NCBI RefSeq assembly: GCF_002934065.1
Contig: NZ_CP018049.1
Location: 4,028,501-4,092,500, forward strand
DNA length: 64,000 bases
Source: Pseudomonas orientalis
GTDB taxonomy: Bacteria; Pseudomonadota; Gammaproteobacteria; Pseudomonadales; Pseudomonadaceae
Direction: 5' to 3'
Part shown: piece after piece, positions 43,153 through 51,102 of the stretch
Layout of the letters: the number at the start of each line of letters is the position of its first letter
Numbering within the stretch: position 1 is the stretch's first letter
The notes under the pieces: model-generated
Told to the model about the DNA's origin: nothing
Seen by the model: only the letters and a program-made list of their open reading frames with translations
Database searches by the model: none
Program-made: the position numbers and the translations under genes

Positions 43153-45927
43153 TCAGCGTGCCGCCCGCCCTGCGCCCCGGGGACGTCTGGGTTTGTAGCG
43201 ATCCCAAGCAGACGCGTTTGACTCCCAAGGCGCGTCGACCCGTTGTTGGTTTTGATAGAACAGCACACGGCCTGCCAGTTGCGTCCTGTGCCGATAGAGC
43301 CAGCGCAGCTCGGAGGCTGTGGCAGATACCCCATGCTCGCTCCCCCGCTTGCTCCCCTGCTTGCTGATGACAGCGCCTATGTCCAAATTGTCGAGAGCGA
43401 AATGGATCACCGCCGCACTGTGCGAGCTAGTCAAGGTTTCCAAAGCGGATTTGCTGCTTCGAGTGACGATTTTTTGCTGGATGTCCAATAGGCTTTTGCC
43501 AATGGTTTGGCGAGCCGTCGCCTCGAGCGAATACTTGCCTGCGGTAAGATCACCGACAAACCTCCTCGCGAATTGCTGGTTGCAGGCAGTCGACGTACAC
43601 CCTGAATACTTCAAAACAATGCCCTCGTAAAACGGCCGCACACCGACCGAAATCTGCTCAATGAGCTCGGCCTTGAGTTCGTTAGCTCTCGCTGGATCAT
43701 GTGGATCTTGCGTCAAGTCGCTGAATAGCTCCGCATTCGCGTTGCGAAATGCAGCGAAGGCGTGAACGGGAGGCGCCAGCCCGGCAGTCCAGCGCTGCAG
43801 TTCCGCGCCTGAGAAATAGGCGACCATCGCGTCCCCGCGCGCACTCAACTTCGACCAGAAACTCCTGTAGGCAGTAATCGTCGCGGCCAAGCCGAAAATG
43901 ATATCCCCTCGACCGGGTTGGAATTGCTCGCCAAACGTCGTTTGCGTGCCATCGGCATCCCTGAACCTCACGGGATTGCCCCGAACCATCGCATACAGGT
44001 TCAAGCCGTCCACATCGCCCAGCGGGTCCGGGCTGATCCAACGCTGCAACCACGGCGCGTAATAACGGGCGCCGTAGTAATACAAGCCCGTGGCATCGCG
44101 CTCCTTGTCGGAGTAACGGCGAACCTTATGGTGCCCCCGCACGATATTGCTGGTTGCCCACCACGCCGTTGCGCCATAAGGATAGTAATGCTCCTGGCTC
44201 AACAACCGAGCCTGCTCGTCCAGTTCCAGCGCACAGCTCTTGAGGTGATCCAGAACGCTGAATCGCAACTGATGAGTGCTCATCTCGCTGGGCTTGCCCG
44301 ACTCCCATTGCACCACGGTGACTCGCCCACCGCCCGTATCGATGTCCAGCATATTGAAACGCTGTGTTCCTTGCTTGTGGAGCTGCAGGCCTGGCAGGTA
44401 ACAGGTTTCCTGGGTGTAGGGTTTTGTACGAGCCTCACGCCTGCGAACCTTGAGTGCGCGCAGGCCTTGACTGTCATACAGGTAACTCTCCCCATCAGGG
44501 TCACCGTTCTCACGCTGTACCTGGGTGGTGTAGGTCAATTGGTTGCGCACATTCCAGGCGGCCTGCTGTACGCCGTCGAGCGACAGCTGATTGCCATTGG
44601 CATCGAAAACTTCATCCCATTGAACCTGCTGCCCTTTCACGGCAGGCACGGCGCGGTTAGTGAGCGCCGCTACCTGCATGTCTCGGGTATAGCCTGTGCC
44701 GCTGGAGGGCACATGTCGAAGGCGCGTCAGATTGCCCGCCTCATCATAGGAATAATACTGGGTGTAATTGCGCCAGAGCCCCTGGTCCGTCGCCCCGAAC
44801 TGCACCGCTGCCGGCAGCTTCTGGCCGCCGGTGCTGGCGCTGTTTTCCCGGCCACTGGCCTGGATCAACTGATAAAGCGTGTCGTACTCGTATCGACTGA
44901 CCGCGTCGATCCGGGCGTTGCTGTGCCACTGAGTCGGCTGGGCCAGATCGCTGAGGCTGAGAATGTTGCCCACTGGGTCGTATTCATAAACAAGCTGCTG
45001 CAACGGTGCGGCGGCCTGCCCTTTGCGATACACCTTGAGTTCCAGCAACCGACCCTCTTGCTCGGAAAAACGGGCGACTTTAGTGACGTCATTACCCGCC
45101 CGCTCGGACACGATCTGGCCGCTGGCATTGTAAGTCCGCTGATCCATCAACACCTGGCGCTCGCCATTCTTCAACGTCAGCGCCACTTCCAGCGACCATC
45201 CCTGCCGCCCATAGCGCCAATGCTGACGATTGCCCTTGGCATCGTTCTGCTCCAGCAGCGAACCCAAAGCGTCGTAACGCCAGGTGGTGGTATAGGCCTG
45301 GCGTTCCACTAGCAGGTCTTGTGCCTCATCGCTTTGCGGCCAATCGACCAGCTCGATGCCGGCGCGAAACCGTCTGGTCTGCTTGATGATGCGTTGATCG
45401 ATCCCGTACGCCTCAACCAGCAGCACGCCTGCCGGGTCCGCATGGCGAATCAGCCGTCCGCAGCGATTACCAACGGCCTCGGCGGGGGTTGCGGTTGCGT
45501 ACGTCATACGTTCGACACAACGCGGTGACAGGTCTTCCTGGGCTTGCTCTGACACCTGCACCGGGCGCAACGAGCGGTCATAACCGAAGGCTTGATGCGC
45601 ACCGCGTGAATCCCAGCTATGCAGCCGTTGCCCGGCGCTGCCGCACAAGACCAAGCGCCTTCCGGCATCCGCATTCTGGGTACGCACGGTCTCGCCGGAA
45701 AGGCTGTAAAGGTTCGATTGTGTGGCCGCCCCCGCCGAGCCAAGGGCGAACTGACGTGGGTCCCACTGTTCAAGTAAAAAACCACTGGCCCCAAACACCT
45801 GGCGATTGACGCGCGGCTGTGGGGAGTCCGCAGGCGTTGCGCGGTGATACTGCACCGTGCGCACGGCTAACCCGCGAGGGTCAATGGCCGTCAAGGTAGG
45901 TGTATTTCGATGAAGAGCGTTAAACAT
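43153..45927 (-). CDS. tccC: TccC-type toxin complex subunit (payload 3)
   Basis: 924 residues; start ATG 45927 (MFNALHRNTPTLTAIDPRG). RHS repeats (LVYEYDPVGNILSLSDLA, YYSYDEAGNLTRLRHVPSS) and the core end (GLYYYGARYYAPWLQRWISP, DGLNLYAMVRGNPVRFRDAD) are as in copy 2. The tail after about residue 662 has about 262 residues, unrelated to copies 1 and 2. It starts with FGEQFQPGRGDIIFGLAATI and contains SSHSAAVIHFALDNLDIGAV and SATASELRWLYRHRTQLAG before a basic end (YKPRRPRGAGRAAR). Two Cys lie close together (SGCTSTACNQQ). I cannot assign an activity. The codon use of the tail is less GC-rich than that of the RHS part. Confidence 0.9.
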   Translation of the reverse strand: MFNALHRNTPTLTAIDPRGLAVRTVQYHRATPADSPQPRVNRQVFGASGFLLEQWDPRQFALGSAGAATQSNLYSLSGETVRTQNADAGRRLVLCGSAGQRLHSWDSRGAHQAFGYDRSLRPVQVSEQAQEDLSPRCVERMTYATATPAEAVGNRCGRLIRHADPAGVLLVEAYGIDQRIIKQTRRFRAGIELVDWPQSDEAQDLLVERQAYTTTWRYDALGSLLEQNDAKGNRQHWRYGRQGWSLEVALTLKNGERQVLMDQRTYNASGQIVSERAGNDVTKVARFSEQEGRLLELKVYRKGQAAAPLQQLVYEYDPVGNILSLSDLAQPTQWHSNARIDAVSRYEYDTLYQLIQASGRENSASTGGQKLPAAVQFGATDQGLWRNYTQYYSYDEAGNLTRLRHVPSSGTGYTRDMQVAALTNRAVPAVKGQQVQWDEVFDANGNQLSLDGVQQAAWNVRNQLTYTTQVQRENGDPDGESYLYDSQGLRALKVRRREARTKPYTQETCYLPGLQLHKQGTQRFNMLDIDTGGGRVTVVQWESGKPSEMSTHQLRFSVLDHLKSCALELDEQARLLSQEHYYPYGATAWWATSNIVRGHHKVRRYSDKERDATGLYYYGARYYAPWLQRWISPDPLGDVDGLNLYAMVRGNPVRFRDADGTQTTFGEQFQPGRGDIIFGLAATITAYRSFWSKLSARGDAMVAYFSGAELQRWTAGLAPPVHAFAAFRNANAELFSDLTQDPHDPARANELKAELIEQISVGVRPFYEGIVLKYSGCTSTACNQQFARRFVGDLTAGKYSLEATARQTIGKSLLDIQQKIVTRSSKSALETLTSSHSAAVIHFALDNLDIGAVISKQGSKRGSEHGVSATASELRWLYRHRTQLAGRVLFYQNQQRVDAPWESNASAWDRYKPRRPRGAGRAAR

Positions 45928-45952
45928 GAATTCATGACCTGTTTTGCACTAA

Positions 45953-45970
45953 GGTCACAAAATCCTAGAG
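45953..45970 (-). promoter_or_regulatory. Shared tccC upstream box, copy 3
   Basis: Coding strand CTCTAGGATTTTGTGACC, ending 25 nt before the ATG. The leader after it (GTGCAAAACAGGTCATG) also resembles that of copy 1 (GTGCAACTCAGGCCATG). Confidence 0.55.
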
Positions 45971-46074
45971 GTCCCGGCGTCGGGAAGGGAGTATTGAAAG
46001 GCAGCCTTGTGTAACCAGATCCTGACAGCACCTATCGAGACCAGCAGGTTTGGCACCCGCTGGCCTCAAAGGTT

Positions 46075-46368
46075 TCAGTGCCCGCCGGCGCAGGTCGGCG
46101 AAGCCGGGGCTGCGTCGATTGTCGCCCATTCTTCGGGCGTATAGGTATGCAGCGCCAGCGCATGAAACTCGCTCATCAGGTCACCCAGGGTGGCATAGAC
46201 CTTCTGGTGGCGCTTGACGCGATTGAGCCCCTCGAACTGCTCGCTGACCAGCACGGCCTTGAAGTGGGTCTGCAACCCACGGCTGTGCATGTGGCTTTCA
46301 TCCAGCACGCTCAAATGCTTCGGGGCCAGGGCGGCAAGGGCCGTTTCGATACGCTGTTGCATGGTCAT
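46075..46368 (-). CDS. bolA: BolA-family protein
   Basis: 97 residues. BolA proteins bind monothiol glutaredoxins through a [2Fe-2S] cluster and affect stress response and morphology. The family pattern is visible: QRIETALAALAPKHLSVLDE, the SHMHSRG stretch, HFKAVLVSEQFEGLNRVKRH and QKVYATLGDLMS with the characteristic RH-x-VY helix. The tail is longer and more variable (EEWATIDAAPASPTCAGGH). It lies 6 bp from the DUF2059 gene, so it is likely co-transcribed. It is the first core gene on the right of the Tc locus. Confidence 0.92.
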   Translation of the reverse strand: MTMQQRIETALAALAPKHLSVLDESHMHSRGLQTHFKAVLVSEQFEGLNRVKRHQKVYATLGDLMSEFHALALHTYTPEEWATIDAAPASPTCAGGH

Positions 46369-46374
46369 TGCTGC

Positions 46375-46893
46375 TTACTTCTTCTTGGCCGGTGCGGCGG
46401 CTTTTGGCGCCAGCTCGTTGGTCATGTCTTCCAGCAGCTTGTTCACCACCGGTACGGCGCTTTCCAGCTTGGCCTGGGTCATCTGGGCCGATTGCTGGGT
46501 CAGTTGCGGCATTTTTTCCAGGACTTTCTTGCCCAGTGGCGACTGGTAGAACGCCACCAGGTCCTTGAGCTCGGATTCGCTGAAGTTGGTGGTGTAGAGC
46601 TTGACCATGTCCGGTTTCAGCTTCGGCCAGCCGATGGCCTGGTCCAACGCGGCGTTGGCCTTGGCCTGGTAGCTGTCGAGTACGGACTGTTTGGCGGCAG
46701 GCGCCTTGGTCTGCTCGAAACGCTGGGCGAACATTTGTTGCACTTGCATGTACACCGGGGTACCCAGCTTGTCAGCGTGGGCCAGGGTAAGGAAGGCTTC
46801 GGCACTGGCGTTGTGGCTGGCGGTATCGGCAAAAACCTGGCCGCTGGCGCAAACCAGAGCAACCGCGGTACAGATGGCACGAAGACGAGTCAT
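46375..46893 (-). CDS. Exported DUF2059 protein
   Basis: 172 residues with a signal peptide (MTRLRAICTAVALVCASGQVFA, cleavage likely before DTAS), so periplasmic. The DUF2059 core has helices and the conserved stretch YTTNFSESELKDLVAFYQSP then LGKKVLEKMPQL. It ends in an Ala/Lys-rich tail (APKAAAPAKKK). Function unknown in the literature I know. Pairs with bolA. Confidence 0.88.
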   Translation of the reverse strand: MTRLRAICTAVALVCASGQVFADTASHNASAEAFLTLAHADKLGTPVYMQVQQMFAQRFEQTKAPAAKQSVLDSYQAKANAALDQAIGWPKLKPDMVKLYTTNFSESELKDLVAFYQSPLGKKVLEKMPQLTQQSAQMTQAKLESAVPVVNKLLEDMTNELAPKAAAPAKKK

Positions 46894-47074
46894 CGAGTTT
46901 CCTTTTCTAGCTGGCGAGGTAAGACCCCAAGGGCGACCATTCTGCGCCTAAAAAACCTCGCGGCTCAACCCCGGGCCGTGTCGGGTGTGGTTTGATCGAT
47001 GAAACGTCTTTTAGGGAACCCCCTTGGCCAATCACAGCCTAAACTGCGCAAACGAACCTGAAGGAGTGTGCCCG

Positions 47075-48463
47075 ATGAGCCGTATCGAAACCGACAGCCT
47101 GGGGGAAGTCCACGTCCCGGATGACGCTTACTGGGGCGCCCAGACCCAACGTTCGCTGGTGAATTTTGCCATCGGCGAGCAGCGCATGCCGTTGGCGGTG
47201 CTGCATGCCCTGGCCCTGATCAAGAAAGCCGCCGCCCGGGTCAACGACCGCAACGGCGACCTGCCGGCCGATATCGCCCGCCTGATCGAACAGGCCGCCG
47301 ACGAAATTCTCGACGGCCAGCATGACGACCAGTTCCCCCTGGTGGTCTGGCAGACCGGCAGCGGCACCCAGAGCAACATGAACGCCAACGAAGTGATCGC
47401 CGGCCGCGCCAATGAACTGGCCGGCGGCAACCGCGGCGGCAAGAGCCCGGTGCACCCCAACGACCACGTCAACCGTTCCCAGAGTTCCAACGACTGCTTC
47501 CCCACCGCCATGAGCATTGCCACCGTCAAGGCCGTGCACGAGCAGCTGTTGCCGGCCATCACGGTGCTGTCCGGCGGCCTGGCGGAGCTGGCGGCGCGGC
47601 ACATGAAACTGGTCAAGACCGGCCGCACCCACATGATGGATGCCACGCCGATCACCTTCGGCCAGGAACTCTCGGCGTTCATCGCCCAACTCGACTACGC
47701 CGAACGCGCCATCCGCAGCGCCCTGCCCGCCGTGTGCGAGCTGGCCCAGGGCGGTACCGCCGTGGGCACCGGGCTCAATTCGCCCCATGGCTTTGGCGAG
47801 GCGATCGCCGCCGAGCTGGCCGCACTGTCGGGACTGCCGTTCGTCACCGCGCCGAACAAATTCGCCGCCCTTTCCGGCCATGAGCCGCTGGTGACGTTGC
47901 ACGGTGCGCTGAAGACCCTGGCCGTGGCCTTGATGAAACTCGCCAACGATCTGCGCCTGCTGGGGTCCGGCCCGCGCGCGGGGCTGGCAGAAGTCAAATT
48001 GCCAGCCAACGAACCTGGCAGTTCGATCATGCCCGGCAAGGTCAACCCGACCCAGTGCGAAGCCCTGTCGATGCTGGCCTGCCAGGTACTCGGCAATGAC
48101 GTGACCATCGGCATCGCCGCAAGCCAAGGGCATCTGCAGTTGAACGTGTACAAGCCGGTGATCATCCACAACCTGCTGGAATCGATCCGCCTGCTGGCTG
48201 ATGGCTGCAACAACTTCCAGGAACACTGCATCGCCGGCCTGGAGCCTGACGCCGAACAGATGGCCGAACACCTGGAACGTGGGCTGATGCTGGTGACCGC
48301 CCTCAACCCGCATATCGGCTATGACAAATCCGCACAGATCGCCAAGAAAGCCTATGCCGAAGGGCTGACACTGCGGGAAGCGGCGCTGGAACTGGGCTAC
48401 CTCACCGACGCAGAGTTCGACCAGTGGGTACGCCCGGAAAACATGCTGGAGGCCGGGCACTGA
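47075..48463 (+). CDS. fumC: Class II fumarate hydratase
   Basis: 462 residues; start ATG 47075 (MSRIETDSLGEVHVP) with aaggag 8 nt before. Converts fumarate to L-malate in the TCA cycle; iron-independent and heat-stable. The fumarase/aspartase signature GSSIMPGKVNPTQCE is intact, with TGSGTQSNMNANEVIA and HPNDHVNRSQSSNDCFPTA forming the active site with the catalytic His. Full length, no oddities. Confidence 0.96.
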   Translation: MSRIETDSLGEVHVPDDAYWGAQTQRSLVNFAIGEQRMPLAVLHALALIKKAAARVNDRNGDLPADIARLIEQAADEILDGQHDDQFPLVVWQTGSGTQSNMNANEVIAGRANELAGGNRGGKSPVHPNDHVNRSQSSNDCFPTAMSIATVKAVHEQLLPAITVLSGGLAELAARHMKLVKTGRTHMMDATPITFGQELSAFIAQLDYAERAIRSALPAVCELAQGGTAVGTGLNSPHGFGEAIAAELAALSGLPFVTAPNKFAALSGHEPLVTLHGALKTLAVALMKLANDLRLLGSGPRAGLAEVKLPANEPGSSIMPGKVNPTQCEALSMLACQVLGNDVTIGIAASQGHLQLNVYKPVIIHNLLESIRLLADGCNNFQEHCIAGLEPDAEQMAEHLERGLMLVTALNPHIGYDKSAQIAKKAYAEGLTLREAALELGYLTDAEFDQWVRPENMLEAGH

Positions 48464-48503
48464 GAACCCAAGGTTGGCAGAGAGGCTTGCCCTAATCCCC
48501 ATT

Positions 48504-48602
48504 GTAGGAGCGAGCTTGCTCGCGAAAAACGTCAACGATAACGCGTGTTTTCTGGATGAACGTGGTGTCTGTGCGTTTTTCGCGAGCAAGCTCGCTCCTA
48601 CA
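48504..48602. repeat. REPIN (inverted pair of REP sequences)
   Basis: GTAGGAGCGAGCTTGCTCGC (from 48504) and its inverse (ending 48602) flank a 50-bp spacer. Each copy also folds on itself through GCGAGCTTGCTCGC. This is the GTAGGAGCGAGC REP family typical of P. fluorescens-group intergenic regions, in the paired form called REPIN. Confidence 0.92.
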
Positions 48603-48715
48603 GAAGGCGGTGTACGCTTAACTGACCGGCATTAAAGCCTGCCCCCACACCACTCCACGATGCGAAGCGAGCCGCTCTTGATTTTGATTTTAGGCGCCCC
48701 GTTAAACCACGCTGG

Positions 48716-48960
48716 CCGAACGCAGGCTTGAATCCGTGGGTAACCCGGCAGGACGCCGGGTTAGCCGCACTGGGCCATGGATGGCCCATTGCGGCGGCCC
48801 ACGGATTCAAGCCTGCGTTCGGGCACACCGAGCCTAGGCGAGGTGCCGAGTGGTGGGGCAAGAGCGTTTTGCTTACTTTTGACTGGGCCGGCATTCCGGC
48901 TTTTCAAAAGTGAGCCGCCGTCAGGGCGGAACCCTAAGTGGCCGTTACCTGAATAATGGA
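48716..48960. repeat. Large cruciform repeat with conserved tail
   Basis: Perfect 25-bp inverted arms (48716-48740 and 48798-48822, CCGAACGCAGGCTTGAATCC...) enclose two inner hairpins, TAACCCGG..CCGGGTTA (48741-48763) and GGGCCAT..ATGGCCC (48772-48787). They are followed by a stretch with GGGCCGGCATTCCGGC and AAAAGTGAGCCGCCG. From memory, this is a dispersed repeat common in Pseudomonas intergenic DNA. There is no coding content. Confidence 0.8.
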
Positions 48961-49006
48961 TATGTACTCGTTCCAATCCAACATCCCGGCCAGCCCCGAG
49001 GCCGCC

Positions 49007-49030
49007 ATCGGGGGCAAGCCCCCTCCCACA
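49007..49030. repeat. REP element of a second family
   Basis: ATCGGGGGCAAGCCCCCTCC, with a GGGGGC-AA-GCCCCC stem, just after the DMT transporter stop. It is related to the copy at 60608-60635. Confidence 0.85.
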
Positions 49031-49047
49031 GTTGGCTCTCCATACCC

Positions 49048-50001
49048 CTAGACCAACCGCGCACGCCGAGCCTTGAGCCCCGCCACCAGCGACGGCGCCA
49101 GCGCCACCATCGCCGAGCCCATCACCACCACCAGCGCGCCAAAATACCCCAACGCGTTGATCGCTTCGGCCTGCACAAACTCCGGCCACAACCACGCCGC
49201 CAGTGCCACCGCCACAAAGGTCACCAATGGCGTCAGCGCCAGGGTCGCACTGACCCGCGACGCCTCCCAATGCGCCAGCGCCTCGGCAAAGGCGCCGTAG
49301 GCCACCAGGGTATTCATGCAGCATGCCAGCAGCAGCCAGCCTTGCAGCGGACTCAGCTGCAGCGCCTCCAATGGGTGCGCCCAGGGCGTCAGCAACACCG
49401 CACATGAAAGGTAGATCACCATCATCACCTGCAGCGAATTCCACACCGTCAGCAACTGCTTCTGACCCAAGGCGTAAAACATCCAGATGGTGGTCGCCAG
49501 CAGCACCGTCAGCACCCCGGCGGTGTAAGTACCCATCGATGTCAGCAATTCCACCAGACGCTGGTTGAAAAACAGCCCGAAGCCGATGATCAACACCACC
49601 AACCCCACGCCCTGCCCAAGGCTGAAACGCTCCTTGAACACAAACACGCTGGCGATCATCAGGAAAATCGGCCCCATCTGCACCACCAGTTGCGCGGTAC
49701 CGGGGCTCAGCATCTTCAAACCCACCAAATACAACACGTAGTTGCCCACCAGCCCGCACACGGCCATCGCCACCAGCCAACCGCCCCTGGGGCCAAGTAC
49801 CCGGCGGCTGGGCAAGCGCCGCGTGAACGCCAAGTAGATGAACAGGCAACTGCCCGCGACGATCAGGCGAAACCAGGTCACCGTGATCGGGTCCATCACC
49901 TGCAAGACCTGTTTGAGCTTGATCGGCAGAATGCCCCAGAGCAGCGCGGTCAACAGGGTCAGGAGAAAACCGTAGACCCAGCGGCCCGAAGAGATGTGCA
50001 T
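49048..50001 (-). CDS. EamA/DMT-family transporter
   Basis: 317 residues with about ten hydrophobic helices in two EamA repeats (GFLLTLLTALLWGILPIKL near the N-terminus; TAGVLTVLLATTIWMFYAL opening the second). This is the drug/metabolite transporter superfamily, inner membrane, likely an exporter of a small metabolite. It carries the common P-x-F-L-x-x-A-x-V-F-V-F-K-E-R signature (GPIFLMIASVFVFKERFSL). The substrate cannot be read. Single gene, facing the fimbrial operon end on the same strand. Confidence 0.9.
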   Translation of the reverse strand: MHISSGRWVYGFLLTLLTALLWGILPIKLKQVLQVMDPITVTWFRLIVAGSCLFIYLAFTRRLPSRRVLGPRGGWLVAMAVCGLVGNYVLYLVGLKMLSPGTAQLVVQMGPIFLMIASVFVFKERFSLGQGVGLVVLIIGFGLFFNQRLVELLTSMGTYTAGVLTVLLATTIWMFYALGQKQLLTVWNSLQVMMVIYLSCAVLLTPWAHPLEALQLSPLQGWLLLACCMNTLVAYGAFAEALAHWEASRVSATLALTPLVTFVAVALAAWLWPEFVQAEAINALGYFGALVVVMGSAMVALAPSLVAGLKARRARLV

Positions 50002-50075
50002 GAGTGCCCCAATGCCGGAGGAAGTGGAGCCGGCATTCTAGGGGCATGCGGTGCGCTTTGGGTATCACGCTGTGC

Positions 50076-51032
50076 TCATGGCACGCCCATCACCAGTACC
50101 CCGCTGCCACTGATGGGGCCGGCGGCCGGCAGCGAGCCTGCTCGACGGACCAGGGAAAACGTCACATCATCGGCGCCGGTGCTGTTGGTGATGCGGGTCA
50201 GGAACGAGCCGTTGACCGGTACGGCAGAGCCGTTGCGCACAAGAGCCGTGCCCACATCGGCATTGGTCATCAGCAGCAGGCGCGAATCGAACCCGGTGCG
50301 GGTGCCTTTGTAAGTGATGGTGATGGGTGTATTGATCCCGCCATCCGGGCACGAGTAGGTGAGCCTGCGATTGCTGACGATGGACGTTGTCAGCGGGTCG
50401 GTCCCTATCCCCCGCTGGTGCACGTTGCCAAAATTGATCTCGATGGGAGTGTTGTTGTTGATCGTGCAGGTTGATGGGGAGACGGTGAAGTTGTTGGCCG
50501 CAGTATAGGTGACCGTGAGTTGCGGCCGGGTGCCGTCGTAGTTGTTCGAACTGGTGAGGCGCAACAGACCGAGGTTATCGCCAATTCGCACATCGAACGG
50601 GTTGGACGGATAGTTGCGTAGCAGAATATAGGGCGTGACATTGATCGGATAAAAGGTGCCGTTATTGGGGATGGTGGCTATCCCGATACCCGATGGCACC
50701 GGCGTGTTGTAGAAGGACCCATTGATTCGCAACCCGGTGCCTTCACGTACAAATTTCGGGCCGGGTGTCCAGGCTGTGCCTGCCGTACTCCCACTTGCCC
50801 AAAAGTCAGCGTGCCAGGCTGGGCCTCCGCTGTAGGTAAATCGACATTCCAGCCTTGCGCCTTCCAGCATGATCCTGCTGCGGTCTGCTGTCAGAGTGAC
50901 AGTAACGGGGACCTGCAGGTTCGGGTTGCCATTCTGCCAGGGCCCTCCATTGACACGGCAATCGACCGCTTGCGCGGTCGTGGTCATACCCGTCAGAACA
51001 AATAGCCCGAAGGCTCCTGATAGTTGTTTCAT
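50076..51032 (-). CDS. Fimbrial tip adhesin-like protein (copy 2)
   Basis: 318 residues with signal peptide (MKQLSGAFGLFVLTGMTTTAQA). Two-domain layout as in tip adhesins: an N-terminal putative receptor domain (about 25-200, with CRVNGGPWQNG and GLRINGSFYNTPVPSGIG) and a C-terminal pilin domain (SPSTCTINNNTPIEINFGNV ... YSCPDGGINTPITITYKG). It ends in GSGVLVMGVP rather than the usual pilin donor-strand end. It is strongly similar to the preceding gene, so the pair arose by tandem duplication. Last gene of the operon. Confidence 0.82.
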   Translation of the reverse strand: MKQLSGAFGLFVLTGMTTTAQAVDCRVNGGPWQNGNPNLQVPVTVTLTADRSRIMLEGARLECRFTYSGGPAWHADFWASGSTAGTAWTPGPKFVREGTGLRINGSFYNTPVPSGIGIATIPNNGTFYPINVTPYILLRNYPSNPFDVRIGDNLGLLRLTSSNNYDGTRPQLTVTYTAANNFTVSPSTCTINNNTPIEINFGNVHQRGIGTDPLTTSIVSNRRLTYSCPDGGINTPITITYKGTRTGFDSRLLLMTNADVGTALVRNGSAVPVNGSFLTRITNSTGADDVTFSLVRRAGSLPAAGPISGSGVLVMGVP

Positions 51033-51102
51033 CCTGAACTCTCTCGAACGTCTGAAAAAAAAACAGCGAATCCCTCTGTACGTGCGGGCTTGGCCTAATG
51101 CA

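Noticed and set aside
24554..45927. Type VI secretion Rhs effectors instead of TccC
   Set aside because: No VgrG, PAAR, Eag chaperone or immunity genes; the N-termini (HRNTPSL..DPRGL) and the adjacent TcaA/TcaB/TcaC genes identify a Tc locus.
47039..48589. 516-residue open frame antisense to fumC
   Set aside because: Shadow of a GC-rich gene: the composition is low-complexity (Gly/Gln/His/Val-rich), it has no SD, and fumC is certain.
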